DNA of 50,440 nucleotides from DTU013 sp964490975. Lineage in GTDB: Bacteria > Bacillota > Clostridia > Acetivibrionales > DTU013. Both the position numbers and the translations under genes were made by a program. This document shows, one piece after another, positions 24,705 to 34,025 of this stretch. Every line of letters starts with the position of its first letter. Position 1 is the first letter of the stretch. The DNA is taken from positions 1 to 50,440 of the forward strand of contig CAZBEQ010000026.1 in NCBI GenBank assembly GCA_964490975.1, read 5' to 3'. The notes under the pieces were generated by a model, which was not told the DNA's origin, ran no database searches, and was given only the letters and a program-made list of their open reading frames with translations.

Positions 24705-27700
24705 TCAGCACCTCCTGTCGCATCTCAGACATCTCATAGCTTCTGCTATAGCATTGAGCTTGTGGAAGCCTACCGCAACTTCGTCGAAATTATGACAGCG
24801 TTCCTTGGGCGGCAGGTATTTCATAGGAAATCTTTCATGCTCTACGATCTCTTTCTCGTCAACGGCCTTTGGTATCTCAATGTCCTCGCCGGTATTGAGC
24901 TCACCTTTTCCGCCCAGATACCTGTCTATCGCTTTGGCAGCAGACTTGCCATCGGCTATAGCCCTGATAACAGTGTCCGAGCCGCGGGCTACATCTCCTC
25001 CGGCGAACACACCCTTCATTTTTGTCATCAAGGTATCACGGTCGGTTACAAACGTGCCCCACTGTGTGACTTCAACCTCGTCTTTATTAATGAACGGAAG
25101 GTCAGAATATTGGCTTACTGCCGGAATGACATAATCAACTTTCATAGTGAATTCGGTACCGGCAGCAGGTCTGGGCTTTCTTCTTCCGCTTGAGTCAAAC
25201 TCTCCCGGCTCCATTCGCACACATTCTATTTCCCTCACCTTGTCGCTGCCATTAAATTTTACAGGAGCTACCAGAGGTATTACGCTGACGCCCTCCTCAA
25301 TGGCATCTCTTATCTCCCTTGCATCTGCAGGCATGTCATCCGCAAGGCGTCTGTACAGCACAGTCACCTCTTCTGCTCCGAGCCTCAAGGCGGTCCTTGC
25401 AGCATCTATAGCGGTGTTGCCCCCGCCTATCACAGCGACTTTCCCACCTATTTTTACTTCCTTGCCAAGGTTGACATCTCTCAGGAAATCCAGTCCATGA
25501 TATACACCCTTCAGATCTTCGCCGGGAATGTTGATCTTGTTTGAAAACTGTGTACCGGTTGCAATGTACAGTGCGTCATGCTTGTTATTTAGCTGGTAGA
25601 ATGTGATGTCTGAACCGACCTCAGTATTCAGGTGGATATTGACGCCTACCTGTTCGATTTGCTTTATCTCATGCTGCAGTACATACGACGGCAGTCTGTA
25701 CTCCGGTATACCGAAGGCAAGAATACCTCCCGCTACCGGTTGTGACTCATACACGTCCACATCATAACCCAGCCTTGCAAGATAGTACCCGCAGGTAAGT
25801 CCCGAAGGCCCTGCCCCAATGATCCCGACACTTTTGCCCTTCTTTGGAAAGACAAGATCCATATACGGTTCTTCGTTCTTCAATATATAATCAGCCACAT
25901 ATCTTTTAAGGTCTGCTATTGCAACCGGCTCATCCAACTGGCCTCTCCTGCATTTGCTTTCACACTCATGTGTACATACCCTTCCGCACACAGCCGGGAA
26001 AGGGTTTTCCTTCCTGATAAGGTTATATGCGTCCCTCAGTCTTCCCGCAGCAACCAGCGCAACATAGCCGGGTACGTTAACTCCTGCAGGGCATGCATTC
26101 TGACAGGGTGAAATGAACATATCTGCACATACTCCCGCTCTGCAGTATTTATATCTGATATGCTCTTCATATTCCTTCCTGAAATTTTTTATCATACTAA
26201 GAACAGGTTTAGGAGCAGTCTGACCAAGACCACACACGGCAGTCTCCATAATCATTGTCCCAAGTTCCTCCAGTCTTTCTATGTCGCCTTCCTCGCCCTT
26301 ACCTTTTGTTATCCTTTCCAGTATCTCAAGCATCCTCTTTGTACCGAGCCTGCATGGAACACATTTACCACAGGATTCCTCCTGTATGAACTCCATGAAA
26401 TACCTGGCCATATCGACCATGCAGGTGTCCTCATCCATTGTGATAAGGCCTCCTGAGCCCATAATTGCGCCTAGCCTGGTGAGAGAATCATAATCCATCG
26501 GTGTGTTGAGGTATTCGCTTTTGATGCAACCGCCCGAAGGTCCGCCAGTCTGAGCTGCTTTAAATTCCCTGTTCTTTCTGACACCTCCGCCGATATTGAA
26601 AATGATATCGCCAAGAGTAGTGCCCATAGGTACCTCTACTATGCCGGTATTGTTTATATTGCCGGCAAGAGCGAATACTTTGGTACCCTTGCTTTTCTCC
26701 GTTCCTATTCCTGAAAACCATTCACTGCCCTTCAATATGATCGGTGCAATATTTGCATACGTTTCAACATTGCAGATAATAGTCGGTTTGCCGAACAAGC
26801 CCCTCTGGAATGGGAAAGGCGGCTTCTGTCTGGGTTCTCCCCTCTGGCCTTCAATGGAAGCCATAAGCGCCGTCTCTTCACCGCATACAAATGCTCCGGC
26901 TCCAATTCTGATCTCCAGATCAAAGTCAAAGCCCTTGCCGAGTATGTTCTGTCCCAGCAGTCCGGCCTCCCTTGCCTTCCTGATAGCCATCTCCAGTCTT
27001 TCTACAGCCAGGGGATATTCAGCCCTTACATACACATAACCCTTTCGTGCACCTATAACATAACCGCCGATCATCATTCCTTCTATAATGCTGTGAGGAT
27101 CGCCCTCAAGTATGCTCCTGTCCATGAATGCTCCGGGATCACCCTCATCTGCGTTACATACCAGATATTTAACCTGGTCCTGTGCCTTCATTCCGGATTC
27201 AAGCTTGACACCAGTAGGAAAGCCCGCGCCGCCTCTGCCTCTGAGTCCCGATTTTTTTATTTCGTCTGCAACCAGCTGAGGCGTTGCTTCCTCAAGCACT
27301 TTAGCAATGGCCATATACCCGTCATGAGCGATGTAATCCTCCAATGATCGGTAGTCAATTGTTCCGCAGTTTCTTAATGCTATCTTGGTCTGGTATCTGA
27401 AAAAATCAATATCATCAATGAAAGGTATGTTTTTATTTGTTTTATTATCAAAATATGTTTTCTCGGTCAGTATCCTTCCATGTAGCAGATGAGACTCAAC
27501 TATCGCTGGTATGTCCTGAGGCGTAAGCTTGACATATAATACACTGCTTCTGTTTGAAAGGTGAGAACTGTCCCCACCGGAATCACCGCCAATCACCATC
27601 ACCGGTCCGAGGTCGCAAGTACCGATACATCCGGTCTCGGCCAAATCTACGCTGCCGGCCAGTCCCTTTTCCTCCAGACAGGCCACTAAAGCATCCCTGA

Positions 27701-27842
27701 TAGCATGGCAGCCGGAGGATATACAGCCTGCCCCCGAACAAACCTGTATCCTGTATTTTTTTTCGTCCTGCTTTTTTAAGTACTCATCTTTTATCTTAAG
27801 AAGGTCACTGTGGCTTTTAATCTGCAATTTCGGACTCTGCAT
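24705..27842 (-). CDS. Hydrogenase flavin subunit fused to GltD/NfnB-like oxidoreductase, cluster 2
   Basis: This 1045-aa protein joins two flavin modules. Residues 1-110 are a thioredoxin-fold [2Fe-2S] domain (C35, C40, C72, C76). Residues about 150-560 are the NuoF core (GLRGRGGAGFPTG, CNADEGDPGAFMDR, SCGKCVPCRLG). Residues about 575-660 are a Cys-rich adaptor (CQNACPAGVNVPG, CGRVCTHECESKC), and the rest is a GltD/NfnB-like flavoprotein with GIIGAGPSGLTCG for FAD, IGGGNTAIDAARTALRLGA for NADP(H), FAGGDVARG and a final CLRCDRRC. The two C-terminal ferredoxin clusters of HydB are replaced by this module. It could add a second pyridine nucleotide, probably NADPH, to the complex. C. thermocellum has, from memory, the same fusion. 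Residues 85-100 are a repeat-derived insertion. Confidence 0.93.
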   Translation of the reverse strand: MQSPKLQIKSHSDLLKIKDEYLKKQDEKKYRIQVCSGAGCISSGCHAIRDALVACLEEKGLAGSVDLAETGCIGTCDLGPVMVIGGDSGGDSSHLSNRSSVLYVKLTPQDIPAIVESHLLHGRILTEKTYFDNKTNKNIPFIDDIDFFRYQTKIALRNCGTIDYRSLEDYIAHDGYMAIAKVLEEATPQLVADEIKKSGLRGRGGAGFPTGVKLESGMKAQDQVKYLVCNADEGDPGAFMDRSILEGDPHSIIEGMMIGGYVIGARKGYVYVRAEYPLAVERLEMAIRKAREAGLLGQNILGKGFDFDLEIRIGAGAFVCGEETALMASIEGQRGEPRQKPPFPFQRGLFGKPTIICNVETYANIAPIILKGSEWFSGIGTEKSKGTKVFALAGNINNTGIVEVPMGTTLGDIIFNIGGGVRKNREFKAAQTGGPSGGCIKSEYLNTPMDYDSLTRLGAIMGSGGLITMDEDTCMVDMARYFMEFIQEESCGKCVPCRLGTKRMLEILERITKGKGEEGDIERLEELGTMIMETAVCGLGQTAPKPVLSMIKNFRKEYEEHIRYKYCRAGVCADMFISPCQNACPAGVNVPGYVALVAAGRLRDAYNLIRKENPFPAVCGRVCTHECESKCRRGQLDEPVAIADLKRYVADYILKNEEPYMDLVFPKKGKSVGIIGAGPSGLTCGYYLARLGYDVDVYESQPVAGGILAFGIPEYRLPSYVLQHEIKQIEQVGVNIHLNTEVGSDITFYQLNNKHDALYIATGTQFSNKINIPGEDLKGVYHGLDFLRDVNLGKEVKIGGKVAVIGGGNTAIDAARTALRLGAEEVTVLYRRLADDMPADAREIRDAIEEGVSVIPLVAPVKFNGSDKVREIECVRMEPGEFDSSGRRKPRPAAGTEFTMKVDYVIPAVSQYSDLPFINKDEVEVTQWGTFVTDRDTLMTKMKGVFAGGDVARGSDTVIRAIADGKSAAKAIDRYLGGKGELNTGEDIEIPKAVDEKEIVEHERFPMKYLPPKERCHNFDEVAVGFHKLNAIAEAMRCLRCDRRC
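27561..27575. repeat. REP-like core inside the fused flavin subunit gene
   Basis: GTGAGAACTGTCCCC is identical to the right-hand copy at 3856-3870 and is preceded by the same AAAG. It is translated in the same frame as there (GDSSHL). It falls in a surface loop of the thioredoxin-like domain, where the paralogue has only YPEGAMY, so about 11 residues are added. Confidence 0.85.
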
Positions 27843-27855
27843 GCTATACCTCCCT

Positions 27856-28353
27856 TCAATATTGCTCTATTATGCTGCGCAGCTTATCAGGATTCACCTG
27901 CTTGTAAACCATGTCATTTATAGTTAATGCAGGCGCCAGTCCGCATGCTCCGATACATCTCATCACCTCCAGGGTAAATTTCCCATCTGCAGTGGTTCCG
28001 CCAACTTCAACACCCAGTATCTCCCTCAGCTTCTCAATTATCTTCTTTCCGCCACGCACATAGCATGCAGTCCCAAGGCAGACCCGTATAGTATTTTCAC
28101 CTCTTGGCACAGTAGTGAAAAAGGAATAAAACGAAATGACACCGCTGACCTCGGAAAGTGGTTTTCCGAGTCTTTGCGCAATAAACTGCTGGAGCTTGAG
28201 CGGAAGGCAGCCGTATATACCCTGGGCCATGTGGAGAATCTGGATAAGGCTTCCTTCCCGCCCCCTGTACTCTTCGATCACTTCTGCTATCCTGTCGTAC
28301 TTCTCCTGTTCGGTTTCATTGCTACACGCACAAGTTTTTGACTGATCGCTCAT
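27856..28353 (-). CDS. hydC: NuoE-like [2Fe-2S] subunit of hydrogenase 2
   Basis: This 165-aa protein has the same build as the cluster 1 subunit: a helical N-terminus, then a [2Fe-2S] thioredoxin fold with VCLGTACYVRG and MRCIGACGLAP. The N-terminus has an extra CACSN. The start at 28353 has AAGGAGG five bases upstream; the frame extends seven codons further up without a better site. It is the first gene of a three-gene operon (NuoE-like, fused flavin subunit, catalytic subunit). No thioredoxin-like ferredoxin or GHKL gene is present here, unlike cluster 1. A Rex-like box lies about 190 bases upstream. Confidence 0.93.
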   Translation of the reverse strand: MSDQSKTCACSNETEQEKYDRIAEVIEEYRGREGSLIQILHMAQGIYGCLPLKLQQFIAQRLGKPLSEVSGVISFYSFFTTVPRGENTIRVCLGTACYVRGGKKIIEKLREILGVEVGGTTADGKFTLEVMRCIGACGLAPALTINDMVYKQVNPDKLRSIIEQY

Positions 28354-28615
28354 AAGAACCTCCTTTAAGCACAATATAACAGGTGCCGGATAGTTGGATT
28401 CACCTATTTAGTTTTGAAAGATTGAGTATTTTTTAACAATCATTTGCGTCATTAGCCACTGTTGGATAACTGTCGACTGAGTGTCGGTCAAAGAAGCAGA
28501 TCATCTGTGCGATCCAATAATCTTTGTCTTGAAGTGATAATATTGTTAATTTTTTAACTGTATCGATATGAATACATTGTAACATTTTATGTAAAAATTT
28601 TCAATCATGAAAATA
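28354..28615. promoter_or_regulatory. hyd operon 2 upstream region with Rex-like box
   Basis: TTGTTAATTTTTTAACTG at 28543-28560 matches 16 of 18 positions of the Rex palindrome TTGTTAANNNNTTAACAA. A second half-site TTAACAA-type (TTTTTTAACAATC) lies at 28429-28441. I could not fix a promoter with confidence. The remaining sequence holds no gene. The region lies between the hydrogenase 2 operon and the cellobiose phosphorylase terminator. Confidence 0.6.
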
Positions 28616-28648
28616 TAAAAAAGGCAGCAATCCTTATCAGACTGCCAC
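28616..28648 (-). terminator. Cellobiose phosphorylase terminator
   Basis: On the minus strand GGCAG pairs with CTGCC around an imperfect 14-base interior. TTTTTT follows. Confidence 0.75.
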
Positions 28649-28666
28649 CTCTTTCCAGCTTAAGTT

Positions 28667-31105
28667 TTATCCCATTATTGCTTCAACTTTGTGGACCTTT
28701 CCGTCACCGAATATCGGCAATACGTTTCCATCGCATTCCTTTCCGTCAACGGTAAGCTTCTTGATGCCCTTGCTTACATGCTGCGGATTGGTGATATTTA
28801 TTTCGTAGACTGCATCCCTGAAGCTTCTCGAGATACTGAAGCCATCCCAGCCCTTCGGTATGCACGGATCTATTGCAAGACCGTTGTAATCCGGCTTGAT
28901 ACCAAGAATAAACTGTGATATGGCAACGAAATTCCATGCAGCCGTACCGGTAAGCCATGAGTTTTTCGCCTCGCCATGCCTCTTAGCATCTTTACCTGCG
29001 ATCATTTGTGAATAAACATACGGCTCCATCCTGTGAAGGTCGCTTATGTCTTCCCTGTACGCGGGAGCTATCGTAGAATAGCATTCAAACGCCTTGTCTC
29101 CTCTGCCCAGAACTGTCTCTGCACACATGATCCACGGATTGTTGTGACAGAATATGCCGGCATTCTCCTTGTATCCCGGCGGGTAGGACGAAATCTCGCC
29201 CAATTCGACATGATATCTGGTATAAGCAGGATTCAGCAGCACCAAACCATGCTTCGTTCCAAGGTATTTCCAAGCTGAATCCAGCGCTTTTTCCACAGCT
29301 CCGCTTTCCATTCCGATAGCAGCCATGGAGCAGAAGCCCTGTGATTCGATGAATATCTTTCCTTCCTCGTTCTCCTTGCTGCCTACCTTGTTACCAAAGT
29401 CGTCATAAGCACGCAGGAACCATTCTCCATCAAAGCCGTGTTTCATGACGGTTTCCTTCATTTTTTCTATAAGTCCCTCGGCTGTCTTTGCTTCATCCTT
29501 CAGGCCGATATTCTCACATATTTTTACAAACTCTTTGCCTATGAATACGAACATCCCAGCAATCAGAACAGATTCTGCAACTTTACCATCCTTGCTGGTA
29601 GTAGTCTGGTATGACTCATCCGGCTCTGTAGAGAAGCAGTTCAGATTCAGGCAGTCATTCCAGTCGGCACGACCGATAAGCGGGAGGCCATGAGGTCCAA
29701 GGTTGTTGACTACATGATAGAAGGACCTGCTCAGATGATCGAACATATTTGCTGCCTTTGACGGATCATTATCGTACGGCACCATTTCATCAAGAATACT
29801 GAAATCACCTGTCTCCTTGATATATGCAGCTGTTGCAGCTATAAGCCACAGCGGATCGTCATTGAAATTCCCGCCTATTTCGTTATTGCCCTTCTTTGTC
29901 AGCGGCTGGTACTGATGATATGCCCCTCCGTCTTCAAGCTGTGTTGCTGCCAGATCCAAAAGTCTTTCCTTAGCTCTGTTCGGTATCTGATGCACAAAGC
30001 CCAGGATATCCTGATTGGAATCCCTGAAGCCCATACCGCGACCTATACCGGATTCAAAATAGGAGGCGCTTCTTGACATGTTGAATGTGACCATGCATTG
30101 ATATTGGTTCCATATGTTGACCATACGGTTGAGCTTTTCATCTCCGCTTTTGACAGAGTATTTTGACAGCAAAACGTCCCAGTTTTCTTTCAATTCTGCC
30201 AGTGCATCCTCAACCTGCTGTACTGTTGCAAACTTTTCGATCATGGCCTTTGCATTTTTCTTATTAACAATACCCGGTGCTTCCCATTTGTCTTTAACAT
30301 CATTTTCTACGTATCCGAGCACAAATACGATTTCCTTTTTCTCACCAGCCTGAAGTGTAATATCAAAACCATGTGAGGCAATTGGTGACCAGCCATCTGT
30401 CAGCGTATTCATGGATTTGCCTTCAATGACAGCCTTTGGCGCATCAAAGCCATTGTATCTTCCAACAAATTCATATCTGTCAGTATCAAAACCGGTCACA
30501 TCGGTATTGGACGAATAGAATGCGTAATGATTACGTCTTTCTCTATACTCTGTTTTATGATAGATAGTATTGTTTTCGAATTCCACCTCGCCGGTGCTGA
30601 AATTTCTCTGGAAATTTGTCATGTCATCATTAGCGTTCCAAAGACACCATTCAATAAATGAAAACAGCTTTATATTCTTTGCTTTACCGCTCTTATTGAC
30701 TATGCTGACCTTATGGACCTCGCCGTTGAAATTCTGCGGAACAAAAAGCAGAACTTCCGCGCCGATTCCGTTGCGTTCGCCGTATATCCTGGTGTATCCC
30801 AAGCCGTGCCTGCATTCATACTTGTCCAGCGTCTTTCTGACAGGAGCCCAACCGGGAGCCCAGAAATCGCCGTCTTCATCACGGATATAAAAGTACCTGC
30901 CTCCATCGTCCACAGGTACGTTGTTATACCTATATCTGGTAAGGCGTCTCAGTCTTGCATCCTTATAAAAGCAATAGCCGCCTGCAGTATTGGAAATAAG
31001 GGAGAAGAACTCCTGATTGCCTGAGTAGTTGATCCACGGGCTGGGCGTTTCAGGCGTTGTGATCACATATTCCCTGTTACTGTCATCAAAATAACCGTAT
31101 TTCAT
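28667..31105 (-). CDS. cbp: Cellobiose phosphorylase (GH94)
   Basis: This 812-aa cytosolic enzyme splits cellobiose with phosphate into glucose 1-phosphate and glucose, saving ATP. Length and order fit GH94 cellobiose phosphorylases (about 811 in C. thermocellum): an N-terminal beta-sandwich (NQEFFSLISNTAGGYCFY near residue 30), a linker, and an alpha/alpha barrel with RGMGFRDSNQDILGFVH, the catalytic Asp in GRADWNDCLNLN around residue 480, and GNFNDDPLWL. The ATG at 31105 has GGAGG five bases before it; the frame opens four codons earlier at a TTG overlapping that site. It is a single gene with its own terminator. Cellodextrin phosphorylase is a related alternative, but those are about 980 residues long. 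Confidence 0.93.
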   Translation of the reverse strand: MKYGYFDDSNREYVITTPETPSPWINYSGNQEFFSLISNTAGGYCFYKDARLRRLTRYRYNNVPVDDGGRYFYIRDEDGDFWAPGWAPVRKTLDKYECRHGLGYTRIYGERNGIGAEVLLFVPQNFNGEVHKVSIVNKSGKAKNIKLFSFIEWCLWNANDDMTNFQRNFSTGEVEFENNTIYHKTEYRERRNHYAFYSSNTDVTGFDTDRYEFVGRYNGFDAPKAVIEGKSMNTLTDGWSPIASHGFDITLQAGEKKEIVFVLGYVENDVKDKWEAPGIVNKKNAKAMIEKFATVQQVEDALAELKENWDVLLSKYSVKSGDEKLNRMVNIWNQYQCMVTFNMSRSASYFESGIGRGMGFRDSNQDILGFVHQIPNRAKERLLDLAATQLEDGGAYHQYQPLTKKGNNEIGGNFNDDPLWLIAATAAYIKETGDFSILDEMVPYDNDPSKAANMFDHLSRSFYHVVNNLGPHGLPLIGRADWNDCLNLNCFSTEPDESYQTTTSKDGKVAESVLIAGMFVFIGKEFVKICENIGLKDEAKTAEGLIEKMKETVMKHGFDGEWFLRAYDDFGNKVGSKENEEGKIFIESQGFCSMAAIGMESGAVEKALDSAWKYLGTKHGLVLLNPAYTRYHVELGEISSYPPGYKENAGIFCHNNPWIMCAETVLGRGDKAFECYSTIAPAYREDISDLHRMEPYVYSQMIAGKDAKRHGEAKNSWLTGTAAWNFVAISQFILGIKPDYNGLAIDPCIPKGWDGFSISRSFRDAVYEINITNPQHVSKGIKKLTVDGKECDGNVLPIFGDGKVHKVEAIMG

Positions 31106-31240
31106 ATGTACCTCCAATATTTTATCAAATATGCCTTTTCTTAACCAATTTTGCCAAAAAACCAGTATGTTTTACTAAGTAACTACGATAATAATATATC
31201 ATTTACTAACATCGTTTAGCAATATTACATTTAATAAAAT

Positions 31241-31269
31241 TAACGGGTGCCTGTATACAGACACCCGTG
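31241..31269 (-). terminator. clpE terminator
   Basis: ACGGGTG pairs with CACCCGT, with the inner CTGTATACAG palindrome extending the stem. On the minus strand it is followed by the A/T-rich TAATTTTATT. Confidence 0.7.
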
Positions 31270-31276
31270 TAATTGA

Positions 31277-33601
31277 TCATCCAGCCCTGAATATGATAGC
31301 TCCGTCTTCCACATCCACCGTAATACTTTCACCGGGCTTTATTTTTCCTATAAAAAACTGTTCAGTCAGTTCATCTTCTATATACTTTTGGATAGTCCTT
31401 CTCAAAGGTCTGGCTCCATATTTCGGATCGTAACCCTTTTCGAGTATGAACTCGCGGGCCGCATCAGCAAAGCTGACGTTTATGCCCTTCTGGATGGCTT
31501 CGGATTTCACTTCGGCGAACATCAGGTCGATTATTTGCTTGAGTTCATCCTTGCTCAGCTCGGTAAATACGATTATTTCGTCAAGCCTGTTAAGGAATTC
31601 AGGTCTGAAGGTTTCCTTCAGCACATCCCTTACCCTGCTTTCCAAAGCCTTATATCCGTCGCTGGCAAATCCGAGGCCATTGGCTTTAAGTGTCGTTCCA
31701 GCATTTGATGTCATAATGATAATTGTGTTTTCAAAATTCACGACTCTGCCGTGGCTGTCCGTCAAGCGCCCATCTTCAAGTATCTGCAGCAGCATGTTGA
31801 AGACATCCGGATGCGCTTTTTCGATCTCGTCCATCAATATGACCGAGAAGGGTTTTCTCCTGATCTTTTCGGTTAGCTGGCCCCCATCGTCATAGCCTAC
31901 ATAACCCGGAGGTGAGCCGATCAGCTTGGAAACCGTATGCTTTTCCATATATTCTGACATATCCAGTCTTATCAGTGCCTCTTCAGTTTCAAAGAGCTCA
32001 ACTGCAAGTGCTCTGACCAATTCTGTTTTGCCAACGCCTGTAGGTCCCACAAACACAAAAGATGCAGGCTTTTTCTTTTTTCTGAAACCAGCCCTGTTCC
32101 TTCTGATGGCTTTAGAAACGCTGGCTACAGCTGCATGTTGGCCTATAACCCTCTTATGGAGCCTTTCTTCCAGGTTCATCAGCTTTTCAGCTTCTATCTC
32201 AGTCAGCTTCTGCACCGGTATTTTCGTCCAGGATTCTATCACATATGCTACATCTTCAACAGTGAGGATATCTTCCTTGTTCTTATCCTCAAAATCCTTT
32301 ATCTGCTGCAAAAGCTTACATTCCGAAACCTTGAGGTCTGCCGCCTTTTGATAATCCTCTATGGAGTCGGCTGAGACCGCGTTTTCCTTTTCTTCCTGTA
32401 CCTTTTTCAATTCATCCTTCAATGCTTCCAGCTCAACAAGGCCCGTGTTTTTCAAGTTCACCCTTGAACCGGCTTCATCTATTACATCTATTGCCTTATC
32501 AGGCAGGAACCTGTCTGTGATATATCTCTCAGACAACCTTACCGCAGTCTCGATGACCTCGTCGGATATTTTGACCCTGTGATATTTCTCATAGTAGTCT
32601 CTTATACCCTTTAATATTTCTATAGTATCCTCTACCGAAGGTTCATCGACCAATACGGGCTGGAACCTTCTCTCCAGTGCAGAGTCCTTCTCTATATGCT
32701 TTCTGTATTCATTGAGGGTAGTGGCCCCGATTATCTGTATCTCGCCCTTTGAAAGTGCAGGTTTTAGTATATTTGCGGCATTCATTGCACCCTCGGCTTC
32801 TCCGGCTCCCATGATATTGTGCAGTTCATCAATTATCAGGATGACATTTCCAAGCGCTTTGGCTTCTTCGATAATGCCTTTCATCCGGCTCTCAAACTGT
32901 CCTCTGAACTGGGTCCCCGCGACTATCCCTGTCATATCCAGCAGGTATATCTCAGCATTATATAGCTTTGCCGGCACCTGGCGCTTTGCTATCCTCACTG
33001 CCAGTCCTTCGGCTATTGCCGTTTTACCTACTCCGGGCTCACCGATAAGTACCGGATTATTTTTTGTCCTTCTGTTTAATATCTGTACGACACGGTCTAT
33101 TTCCCTGTGCCTGCCTATTACACGGTCGATCCTGTCGTCCTTTGCCATATCTGTCAGATTAGTTCCATACATATCCAGAAATTTCTTCTTCTTTAAATTC
33201 TTCTTTTCCTGCGTCTTTGTACGGGTCCCGCTCTTGTTTTCCTTTTCGTCCGTCGGGTCCTTGGAATCATTATTTTCTCCGGCATCCTCATTTTTGGGGA
33301 ACGCTCGGTTCAAAAAGCTAAAAAACGGATTAGGTTTATTGCTGTTGTTGTTCTCAATAGGCATGGCAGTACTGTTTCCGATATCCGGATCCATATTATC
33401 AAACAAACTGCTCATCTGCTTGTTAAGGTTATCAATATCCTCTTCGGTCATCCCGGTTTGTTCTATCAATTGGTTGACAGGCTGAATACCCTGCTTTTTC
33501 GCGCAGGATAAACAAAGCCCTTCCTGAGTCTGTTTGCCATCCGTAATTTTTGTTATGAAAACCACCGCATAGTTTTCCTTGCAAATCGAGCACATGGTCA
33601 C
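31277..33601 (-). CDS. clpE: Clp ATPase with N-terminal zinc finger (ClpE-like)
   Basis: This 774-aa hexameric unfoldase has, in order: a zinc finger (C4, C7, C30, C33), an acidic, low-complexity linker to about 150, a first AAA domain (GEPGVGKTAIAEGLA near 187), a UVR-type coiled coil (about 390-440), and a second AAA domain (GPTGVGKTELVRAL near 517; sensor LNRLDEIIVF). There is no ClpN repeat pair, so it is ClpE-like, not ClpC. ClpE feeds damaged proteins to ClpP. The start is GTG at 33601, ten bases after AAGGAG; an ATG two codons later is an alternative. No CtsR box or CIRCE element was recognised. Confidence 0.88.
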   Translation of the reverse strand: MTMCSICKENYAVVFITKITDGKQTQEGLCLSCAKKQGIQPVNQLIEQTGMTEEDIDNLNKQMSSLFDNMDPDIGNSTAMPIENNNSNKPNPFFSFLNRAFPKNEDAGENNDSKDPTDEKENKSGTRTKTQEKKNLKKKKFLDMYGTNLTDMAKDDRIDRVIGRHREIDRVVQILNRRTKNNPVLIGEPGVGKTAIAEGLAVRIAKRQVPAKLYNAEIYLLDMTGIVAGTQFRGQFESRMKGIIEEAKALGNVILIIDELHNIMGAGEAEGAMNAANILKPALSKGEIQIIGATTLNEYRKHIEKDSALERRFQPVLVDEPSVEDTIEILKGIRDYYEKYHRVKISDEVIETAVRLSERYITDRFLPDKAIDVIDEAGSRVNLKNTGLVELEALKDELKKVQEEKENAVSADSIEDYQKAADLKVSECKLLQQIKDFEDKNKEDILTVEDVAYVIESWTKIPVQKLTEIEAEKLMNLEERLHKRVIGQHAAVASVSKAIRRNRAGFRKKKKPASFVFVGPTGVGKTELVRALAVELFETEEALIRLDMSEYMEKHTVSKLIGSPPGYVGYDDGGQLTEKIRRKPFSVILMDEIEKAHPDVFNMLLQILEDGRLTDSHGRVVNFENTIIIMTSNAGTTLKANGLGFASDGYKALESRVRDVLKETFRPEFLNRLDEIIVFTELSKDELKQIIDLMFAEVKSEAIQKGINVSFADAAREFILEKGYDPKYGARPLRRTIQKYIEDELTEQFFIGKIKPGESITVDVEDGAIIFRAG

Positions 33602-33699
33602 AGTCGATCAACTCCTTCCTCTGCAGTTCAAGTTACATAAATATTTCTATTGTGTTGTTACTATATAATACGCACTTAATTGCCTATTTGTCTATTATC

Positions 33700-33727
33700 A
33701 GTATATGTTAGACTATCTGGCTGTCAA
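33700..33727 (-). promoter_or_regulatory. clpE promoter
   Basis: On the minus strand TTGACA (33722-33727) and TATACT (33700-33705) are 16 bases apart. The rest of the 298-base gap between clpE and the small plus-strand gene shows no other recognisable site. Confidence 0.55.
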
Positions 33728-33899
33728 AACAAAAATAACCTATCTAAATAGTATAACACAATACCCCTGTACGGTCTACTTTAGAGTATAACCTTTTCAC
33801 TTCCATTTTGTAACCTATTTTCCATCTATGGAATATATTTATATTAGCAATGGCAAAAGCTAATCATGATTGCGCAAGAACATGAGGAGGTGTATTTTA

Positions 33900-34025
33900 G
33901 TGGCAGACAGAGGAGGTATTCTCGGCGATTTCTTTAACGATGATTGCGCCATTTTGTTCTTTATTCTTGTTTTCCTGCTTTTGTTCGTAAGCCCTCGCGG
34001 CTACGGATTTGCAGACCCTAAATAA
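33900..34025 (+). CDS. 41-aa hydrophobic peptide gene
   Basis: A GTG at 33900 follows GAGGAGG by nine bases and opens a 41-codon frame ending in TAA at 34025. The peptide is polar at the start (ADRGGILGDFFNDD), then has one strongly hydrophobic stretch (CAILFFILVFLLLFV) and a short polar tail (SPRGYGFADPK). It resembles, in size and make-up only, the small YjcZ-type membrane peptides of spore formers. The ribosome site and codon use make it a believable gene. It is the only plus-strand gene between 7.4 and 40.2 kb. The candidate structured RNA starts at its stop codon. Confidence 0.65.
   Translation: MADRGGILGDFFNDDCAILFFILVFLLLFVSPRGYGFADPK

Noticed and set aside
28667..31105. Cellodextrin phosphorylase instead of cellobiose phosphorylase
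   Set aside because: Length (812) and the N-terminal sequence fit cellobiose phosphorylase; cellodextrin enzymes are about 980 residues.
33602..33899. CtsR or CIRCE operator before clpE
   Set aside because: I found no tandem GGTCAAA heptads and no TTAGCACTC/GAGTGCTAA pair.
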